Assembly (NCBI GenBank): GCA_000969725.1
Contig: JXSR01S011384.1
Reading direction: 5' to 3' (one strand)
DNA from: Ophiothrix spiculata
Lineage: Eukaryota; Echinodermata; Ophiuroidea; Amphilepidida; Ophiotrichidae
Length of the DNA stretch: 30,565 nt
The translations under genes and the position numbers were made by a program. Position 1 is the stretch's first letter, and the number at the start of each line of letters is the position of its first letter. Positions 25,176-30,565 of this stretch are shown here, piece after piece. Below the pieces are notes generated by a model. The model ran no database searches. It saw only the letters and a list, made by a program, of their open reading frames with translations, and was not told the DNA's origin.

Positions 25176-26688
25176 CTGCAATATTGGAACAAAAGTTTGT
25201 ATAGAACAAAACACGTTACTCAATTTTATGTTTTTGCAAGTTTATTTTGTACCATAACTTTTTAACAAAATGCTTAAAGTTAATAAAAGTATACATTTTC
25301 AGAAAGAAATTTTTACATGATGGTGATGTTGATTTTTGACCAAAAATCACATTTTTTTTAGAAAATCACAAAAAACACATTTTTTGGCCATTTGGGTTTT
25401 CAGACAAGCTAAAAATAACAAATCAAAATAAAAAGACTTCTGAATTGTACTTTAAAACACCCATTTAGATGTTGGGACATTTTTATATTTGAGGATTTTG
25501 ACCAATTTTTTGAATATCATGCCAAATAAGGTCAAAAAATGACCGAAAATGGAAACAAAGTGAAGTGAATGAAGATCAGCATTCGGTTTTGGACACGGCG
25601 ATCACAGGTTTGATTCCCGCTTTTCAAGGTGTTGACAGCTTCAAAAAGGGAAAAAATTAAGCGAAAAAGAAAATATCTATCCAAGTCATTATAGCTCATG
25701 TAGGCCTACCTTCAAAAGGCTCCTTTCCTGTAGCAATCTCCCACATTACAACACCATACCTGGAATAATAAATATGGATTAAATATATGTTACAACACCC
25801 AAATCATCTTATAGGTGCATGTTTGATACATGATTTTCAAAAATTGAATTAGCACAAATTGACCTAAATGCTGGGGAGGGAGTCCCATGCACTAGAGGTG
25901 ACATGTATGTAAAGCCCCAAAGATCCCACATTTTCTTTCGCCAAATGAACCATAATTTTGTCCTACTGCATCAACCCCCTCCTCAAGTTTCCATATTTTT
26001 TGTAAAAACATGTGCAATCCAACCATATTTTTCATTTAGTTTGCTTTATTTTAAAAATTATTCACTTCTATAGCAATGTCAAATTCCCTTATATACACAG
26101 GATGAAAATCCACATCTAGAAATGTGTACTTTTATATATGGATTTAATTATCGGCTGCTGAGTTACAAAGAATACCATATTTCTGAAAATGAGGGATTAA
26201 CTGTGCCCTTAAGTGACTATATCCAACTATGTGGCAAGATCTACCAGAAGCAAAGCTCCCATCTGGAGCCTCATTTTGTGAACTTAACCTTTGTTCTCTT
26301 TTTAATTTTTCTTTGCTCTCCTTACGAAGCAGTAAATGCCCCATGTTCGCCTTTCCCTCTCCTTGTTGCACCCTCCTTGATAATATGGAACTGAAATCTT
26401 ATCTGTAAGCAAAAGGCTATAGGTTTGAATCCAAGAGTTATGTTAACCGAAACCTGTCCTAAAATGCCAGTCACTTATAAAACCACATGCATACGCATGC
26501 AAAAGGCATGATCAATTTATATCATTAGTCAATATATTCACTCACGCATAAATTTCACTTCTTTCGTCTAACTTCTGCTTGTTGTCTGTTAGATGCTCTG
26601 GTGCATAGTACTTTGTACTCAGGTTCTTCTTTTTGTAGTTACTTTTCCCGGCAGATTGTCTGGTCTTTGCAAATCCTACATCACATAT
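25035..26688 (-). CDS. RIPK/MLKL-like protein kinase, C-lobe exons (partial gene)
   Basis: Three minus-strand exons (26546-26688, 25710-25759, 25035-25175) join in matching phases through GT-AG introns. They encode about 111 residues of a protein kinase C-lobe. Visible motifs are ICDVGFAKT (Mg-binding loop, DVG instead of DFG), TKYYAPEH (APE motif), RSEIYAYGVVMWEIATGKEP (subdomain IX helix, Glu where most kinases have Asp), and a final CRHGDRLLRP-type segment with the conserved arginine of subdomain XI. This pattern belongs to tyrosine-kinase-like kinases and most resembles the RIPK/MLKL branch. Missing are the N-lobe, the catalytic loop and the ends of the gene. Convergent to the cadherin. 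No breaks seen, so it is probably a live gene. Confidence 0.85.
25176..25709 (-). other. Kinase intron
   Basis: This 534-bp intron has a GTAGGCC donor and a TGCAG acceptor (minus strand). No inserted element or coding signal was recognised. Confidence 0.7.
25710..25759 (-). CDS. Kinase exon: 50-nt micro-exon, helix F region
   Basis: This 50-nt exon lies between acceptor TATTATTCCAG and donor G|GTAGGC and encodes YGVVMWEIATGKEPFE. That is the highly conserved 'Y-x-V-x-M/L-W-E-I/L-x-x-G-x-x-P-F' of subdomain IX. Phases (2 in, 1 out) match both neighbours. It is too short to be noticed by ORF length alone, but the motif is unmistakable. Confidence 0.9.
25760..26545 (-). other. Kinase intron
   Basis: This 786-bp intron has a GTGAGTGA donor and a TATTATTCCAG acceptor (minus strand). 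Open frames at 26122-26394 (+) and 26144-26371 (-) have no family resemblance. Confidence 0.7.
26546..26688 (-). CDS. Kinase exon: DVG loop, activation segment, APE motif
   Basis: The exon follows acceptor TTCTATTGCAG in phase 0 and encodes ICDVGFAKTRQSAGKSNYKK, then KNLSTKYYAPEHLTDNKQ and KLDERSEIYA. It ends TAT GC before donor GTGAGTGA (phase 2). Asp of the metal-binding DxG is present but Phe is replaced by Val. The activation segment has a lysine-rich stretch (KSNYKKK) and possible phospho-sites (S, T, Y before APE). Upstream exons with the HRD-type loop were not found in the window. Confidence 0.88.
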
Positions 26689-27010
26689 CTGCAATAGAAT
26701 TTAATGTACAAAAATGTTTAAATTATCTGGGATCCTTCTAATTCTCATACTGCCGACCAGAAGTTGAGCACCCATATTGACGGCGTAAACATGCTTGATC
26801 ATTTTTTAAGGCACCGTAATATCTATCTATTAGCAAAATTACCCTTCACAAGTGTTTTTAACATGGTCTTGATCCAAAATATTTTCAACCCAAAGAAGTT
26901 CTTGTATGATACTGACAAGTTTGGTCAATATATAAAGGGAGTCTTATTATTATGTTATCGAATGTCAGAAGAATTAAGAAATAAGTTCAATGTAAAATGT
27001 ATTCATTTCA
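26689..27010. other. Probable kinase intron, nothing recognisable
   Basis: The sequence upstream (minus strand) of the APE exon should contain or lead to the catalytic-loop exon, but I found no HRD-like or equivalent motif with splice sites here. The plus-strand open frame 26764-27150 has no family resemblance. Confidence 0.45.
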
Positions 27011-27394
27011 GCTATAGGAAGAAGCGGACCTACGTCACACGCAGCGGTTACGCAGCACAGTGGTCTAAAAATAGCTCGTGTTGCACTTCGAGCGCAGTGA
27101 AAACAATCAATACTTCAACCAGTGATCCTGTCATTTTCTTTCTTTTTTAGCAAGACGAAAATCTGTGAAATGATGAGCTGTTTGTCATTTTGTTAAGACT
27201 TGAATACCACACATCTCATATGATTTAGGAATCGAAATATTTTGACAATTTGCTAAAATCAATCGAAGTTTCAGCGAGCCGGCATTTTCTCCATTGAGTT
27301 GAATGGGAAGTCGGCAAATGTTTTCACCGCGCTATGCAGACAAACGTCCCGGATGTAAACAAAACGCCCGGATGTCCGCTCCTGCCTATTGGCT
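27011..27394. mobile_element. Possible TIR element with GC-rich ends
   Basis: The left end 'ctataggaagaagcggacctacg' and right end 'cggatgtccgctcctgcctattgg' are imperfect inverted repeats. Further in, 'gcgcagtgaaaaca' (27089) is mirrored by 'tgttttcaccgcgc' (27318-27331). About 384 bp; locally much richer in CpG than its surroundings. Family unknown. Confidence 0.45.
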
Positions 27395-27739
27395 GCTATG
27401 TACATTGTGTACAATGTTGTTGAATAAACCTTGAATAATATGATAATAAAATAATCAATAATAGAGCTGGTGGTATATCCAGGATGACATATACCCTGAG
27501 AGGCAAACAGACGATACATTTTTGGCGCCTCTCTACATGTATATGAAAAACAATTGAAAAATATTTAAAATGGCATCCCATTCCACATCTACAGGAAAAA
27601 ATCATACTAAATCTCCACGTCATCTCATGCTCTCACCACTGCTGTATCTAAATAAAGTTGATTGAAGTTCACCAGTGATTTACAAAAGCTATAATTTCAT
27701 ATTTAAGCATGTAAGCATATTTAAGTGTAGAATTCCTCT
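27395..27739. other. Nothing recognisable
   Basis: AT-rich stretch between the possible TIR element and the LINE 3' end. The minus-strand frames here have no family resemblance. Confidence 0.45.
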
Positions 27740-27927
27740 AATTCAATTCAATTTTTATTTTTTCCATATCTATATACAACGTCAATTAAAAAATATTAAA
27801 ACTAACAGAGATATGGGGGCATGTGATCAAAAGGCCATGGCCAGAGGTGATCACAACCCATACAGTATGTGATACAACAAAAATTAAACAACAAAAATAC
27901 AAAATATTATAAACAAAATATCATACA

Positions 27928-28242
27928 CTACATGTATCTTCTACTAAACTGAACTATGCTCCAAATAAAAAATAAACTAATATTTTGATAAGAGGTGATA
28001 CTTAAGTTGGTTTTAAAATGTTTCACAGATTTGTAATCTTTTATTTTTAAGTCAAGAGATTTCCAGATAATAGGGCCAGATGTTTTTATACTTTGATCAG
28101 AGAAAACTAATCGGTTTTTGGTTAGAGTATAATTATCGTTATATCTTGTTGAATAATTGTGCAAATCACTTTGTTTGGTGAAAAAATGTTTAAAAGCTAA
28201 CGGAAGATTGCAATTAAACTGTTTAAACATAAAAATACCCAC
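27928..28242 (-). pseudogene. LINE ORF C-terminal fragment
   Basis: This is a third-frame continuation with KTSGPIIWKSLDLKIKDYKS and VKHFKTNLS, equivalent to the 'G P x x W N S L ... F K x x L' ending of LINE reverse-transcriptase ORFs. It is a different family from the plus-strand LINE remnant at 440-779. Confidence 0.75.
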
Positions 28243-28276
28243 TTCGAGTTTGTATGTATCATAATGTTGAGGATTT

Positions 28277-28636
28277 TTAATTTTTGAAAAAGAGGAGCAG
28301 AGTGGCCCATTTTTGAAGTTTAAGTATCTTATCTAAATAACTCTGACAAGTATTTCCCCAGACCAGGATACTATAATTAACATATGGTAAGACCAGAGTA
28401 CAATATAAAGAATACAAAATTCGTTCTGGTACAAAATACTTTAATTTATTGATGACACCAATATTAAGAGACATTGTTTTAGAAATTCCATCAATGTGAT
28501 TTTTCCAAGTAAGGTTATCATCTATTATAACACCTACACATTTATTAGAATTTACTCTCTCCAACTGTGCACCATTTAATTCAATAGATATATCTTTATC
28601 ATTATTTCTGTTTCTTTGCCGCGTTCCCAACACCAT
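28277..28636 (-). pseudogene. LINE reverse-transcriptase fragment (thumb region)
   Basis: This segment continues the same element in a shifted frame. It carries 'LGVxIDDxLxWxxHI'-type sequence (VGVIIDDNLTWKNHI) and VLPYVNYSILVWGNT, conserved after the palm in CR1/L2/Jockey elements. Coding resemblance actually begins about 28690. The frame derails after KILKLQK, where residues normally present in the family seem to be lost. Confidence 0.88.
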
Positions 28637-28698
28637 AAAATTTGTTTTTTTAGCGTTAACCGATAATTTATTAGCCTTAAACCAATTTGTTACTTCTT

Positions 28699-29010
28699 TT
28701 ACTTAATCATACTTTTAAGGTTGTCATTGGAATAAAGAATAGTGGTGTCATCAGCAAATAATATAAATTTAAACATAGAAGAAGTATTTACAATATTATT
28801 GATGTATAGAATAAATAAAAGGGGACCTAGGATTGAACCTTGAGGTACACCACAATTTATATTTGCTAAATTTGATTTTTCTTTATTGTAGTACACGTAC
28901 TGCCGTCTGTTGCTTAAGTAGCTTTCAAACCATTCCAAAGCTTTACCCCTAAATCCATAGTATGTTAGTTTATGCAGTAAAATATCATGGTTAATAGTGT
29001 CTAATGACAT
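28699..29010 (-). pseudogene. LINE reverse-transcriptase fragment (palm, FADD)
   Basis: This open segment contains GVPQGSILGPLLFILYIN and FILFADDTTIL, the catalytic core of non-LTR reverse transcriptases. It starts at the truncation point just before DTINHDIL (the family's usual 'D-L-S-K-A-F-D-T-I-N-H' is only partly kept) and ends at a stop caused by a frame change. It continues in another frame at 28690 and below. Confidence 0.9.
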
Positions 29011-29012
29011 CT

Positions 29013-29316
29013 TAATCTCAAATTAACCACATTTTTCCTATTTTCATCCAAGGTGCACGTGTAGTATCCCTTTTTTTTCTTCTTCTCAGCTGTGACATTT
29101 CCTTTCATTTTTCTTCTCAGTTTTGGCATCCTATTTCACCACCATCACCTCTGTCTTGGCATCACCATTCCTTTTTCTACAACTTGTATTTGGTGTCCCG
29201 TTCCCTTTGGCAAGTGGGTGTGTGTGTGTTGAGGGGGGGGGGGTTATGATTACAAGCACTGAAAAAAACCCACTAAACACTTTTGGGTTAAATCTAAACA
29301 CTGTCAATTTTTCATG
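29013..29316. other. Pyrimidine-rich and G-run stretch
   Basis: T/C-rich sequence with two 'ttcttctcag' phrases (29079-29088 and 29112-29121) and a GT/G-rich run ending in about ten Gs (29234-29243). No coding resemblance in either strand. Confidence 0.5.
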
Positions 29317-29430
29317 AAAATCTGTGATTTTGTTGAATCTTAACAAACCTACCCTTTTTTTTTTTATAAAAATCGGTGATTTGGTTGAATCTTAAGAAAC
29401 CTACCCTTTTTTTTACATAAAATCAGTGAT
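29317..29430 (+). repeat. Tandem repeat, about 51 bp, 2.2 units
   Basis: AAAATCTGTGATTTTGTTGA... at 29317, AAAAATCGGTGATTTGGTTG... at 29368 and a partial AAAATCAGTGAT at about 29420. Each is followed by 'aatctta.aaacctaccc' and a long T run. Confidence 0.7.
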
Positions 29431-30160
29431 ATTGATTTTTGATATTATAATCAAGACAAGCAAAATATTAATATACTACTTTTGCACTCATATTTTTGAT
29501 AATTATCCTTGACCCCTAAAATGGTGGAAGTTTGGGTCTTTTTGATATCTCAAAACAATTGGAAAATTTGTGCCGAAATAGTGTGCTTTTTTGCATTAAT
29601 TTTATTCAATATGTAAATGATTTGGAACATATATAGATGGGTCTCTCTTTTTCAAAAATGCTTTTTCTAGTGAGAATCAACTCTTTACTTTTGTTTTGAA
29701 CGATATCGTTTTAACATAGAATTCTGCTTGGCGGTGACTTCAAGGCTATAATTAATTGCCAATGCACCGGGGCACAATGGCAGCAGTAAATTGAAAGCTC
29801 TCTTTAAAAATAAAAATAATTAAATCATAATAAATCATTGGCCTCTTTCCCACATTCCACATGGTATGTCCAGACTGCAGTCACGGGTCATGCTTTTGCC
29901 CAGGAAATCATAAGTGATCATCTTAACGTTGCTATCTTTCAATCTTGGTTTTCTATAGTTTTAATGAACAGTTTTATTTCAGTTCAGGAAGTTGTTTTCT
30001 TTTAGTTACAGTATCATAATGCATATAAAACCTACACAAGTCCATTATTTCGGGAAACTTAAAAATGCTTATCATAAATATTCCTTTAGTTAGATTTGAC
30101 TGGTCAATAGGACAAAATGCAAATACATCATCCCCTATGCTGAATTAGAGTATCTACCAA
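29431..30160. other. Nothing recognisable
   Basis: AT-rich sequence without exon, RNA or repeat signals that I can support. Confidence 0.5.
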
Positions 30161-30512
30161 GCCCTCGGGGGGGGGGGTACTCATGTTTGGTTTTGGTAGG
30201 GGTGTGCTGCTGGGAAATTTGAAGTACCACCCAAGTATATACCAATTTTCAAGAAAAAGGGACCCATCCATATACCAAATTCCCCAAATTTGTAGTCGAA
30301 TTTATACAAAAATTGAAATTTTCTCCGAAAATTTACGCTAATTTGGCGCAATTTTCCTAATTTTTGTTTGAAATTTAGAGAAAATAAAAATCCAAAATTT
30401 TGAAAACAGACCCATCAAAATACCACATTTTGCAAAGAAAAAGGACCCATTGGCATACCAGACATCATGATTTTGCTACCCAAGTTTGCTGCACATCCCC
30501 GTAATCACTTGG
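30161..30512. repeat. Internally repetitive block, possible dispersed repeat
   Basis: After a run of ten or eleven Gs, the phrase 'gacccat.....ataccaa/c' occurs three times ('gacccatccatataccaaa' about 30262, 'gacccatcaaaataccaca' about 30409 and 'gacccattggcataccaga' about 30445), with a related 'taccacccaagtatatacc' at about 30225. No second copy lies in the window, so dispersed status is a guess. Confidence 0.4.
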
Positions 30513-30565
30513 GGGATCTTATTTATTTTACCGCTTTGTTGAAGACAGTGAAGTTTGTACACCGA

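Larger units (their letters stand above)
27740..29012 (-). mobile_element. 5'-truncated, frameshifted LINE (CR1/L2/Jockey-like), reverse transcriptase
   Basis: On the minus strand, 29010-28699 encodes TINHDILLHKLTYYGFRGKA, NCGVPQGSILGPLLFILYIN and ILFADDTTIL. These are the reverse-transcriptase palm motifs, with catalytic FADD. The frame then shifts (stop at 28699-28701). It continues at 28636-28277 (SNKCVGVIIDDNLTWKNHI thumb region, then YSLYCTLVLPYVNYSILVWG and KILKLQK). A probable small deletion follows the LQK stretch, and after another shift comes a C-terminal segment (about 28242-27928). The 3' UTR ends in AATAAAAATTGAATTGAATT at 27740-27759, a typical LINE tail. The 5' part (endonuclease, fingers) is missing. 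Dead copy. Confidence 0.92.

Noticed and set aside
24985..25257. Three overlapping open frames around 25000-25260 on both strands
   Set aside because: Only the frame with the kinase C-lobe motif and matching splice phases is real; the others are shadows.
26764..27150. 128-codon plus-strand frame near the kinase
   Set aside because: Composition is random-looking, it runs into a possible TIR element, and no domain is recognisable.
29131..29346. Overlapping frames around the G-run at 29123-29346
   Set aside because: Low-complexity T/C and G/T sequence; no coding resemblance.
1..30565. tRNA, rRNA or other classical RNA genes
   Set aside because: No cloverleaf with the conserved TPsiC/A-box pattern or rRNA core sequence was seen on either strand by eye; a covariance-model scan would be needed to be certain.

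Overview
This is a window of AT-rich animal nuclear DNA, with short exons, GT-AG introns, abundant short inverted-repeat transposons and two non-LTR retrotransposon remnants. The best guess for the source is a non-chordate deuterostome, most likely an echinoderm. The reason is a classical cadherin of the laminin-G/EGF (type III, 'G-cadherin') kind plus the repeat style. The species cannot be fixed from sequence alone, and a hemichordate or lophotrochozoan is not excluded. Region 1 (1-9310, + strand) is the 3' part of that cadherin gene. It holds a laminin G domain over two exons, an EGF-like domain, then two tandemly duplicated alternative exons (4089-4327 and 4435-4673), then two exons for the cytoplasmic tail. 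The tail carries the p120-type juxtamembrane motif and the beta-catenin-binding core, with a stop at 9308-9310. Each alternative exon encodes the end of one EGF repeat, a complete membrane-proximal EGF repeat and most of the transmembrane helix. They are equal in length (239 nt) and in splice phase, and using both would shift the frame to an early stop. They therefore look like mutually exclusive exons that swap the EGF and membrane stalk of the adhesion receptor; this is the most interesting system in the window. Region 2 (about 9500-25000) is roughly 15 kb without a recognisable gene apart from one weak candidate exon. It is filled with non-autonomous DNA transposons (TIR elements with TA, TTA, TTAAA or TATA flanks), foldback sequences and tandem repeats, including a four-unit 97-bp array and a foldback element nested in a larger TIR element. 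Region 3 (25035-26688, - strand) holds three phase-compatible exons for the C-lobe of a protein kinase. It has DVG in place of DFG, an APE motif, and a C-lobe most like the RIPK/MLKL branch of tyrosine-kinase-like kinases. Upstream exons are not visible and may lie beyond the window or in unread sequence. Region 4 (27000-30565) holds a TIR element, a 5'-truncated and frameshifted LINE on the - strand (27740-29012), simple repeats and an internally repetitive block. If the kinase gene continues past the window edge, this region is one of its introns; otherwise it is intergenic. Within the sequence shown, the cadherin (+) and the kinase (-) are convergent neighbours; nothing suggests a shared function.
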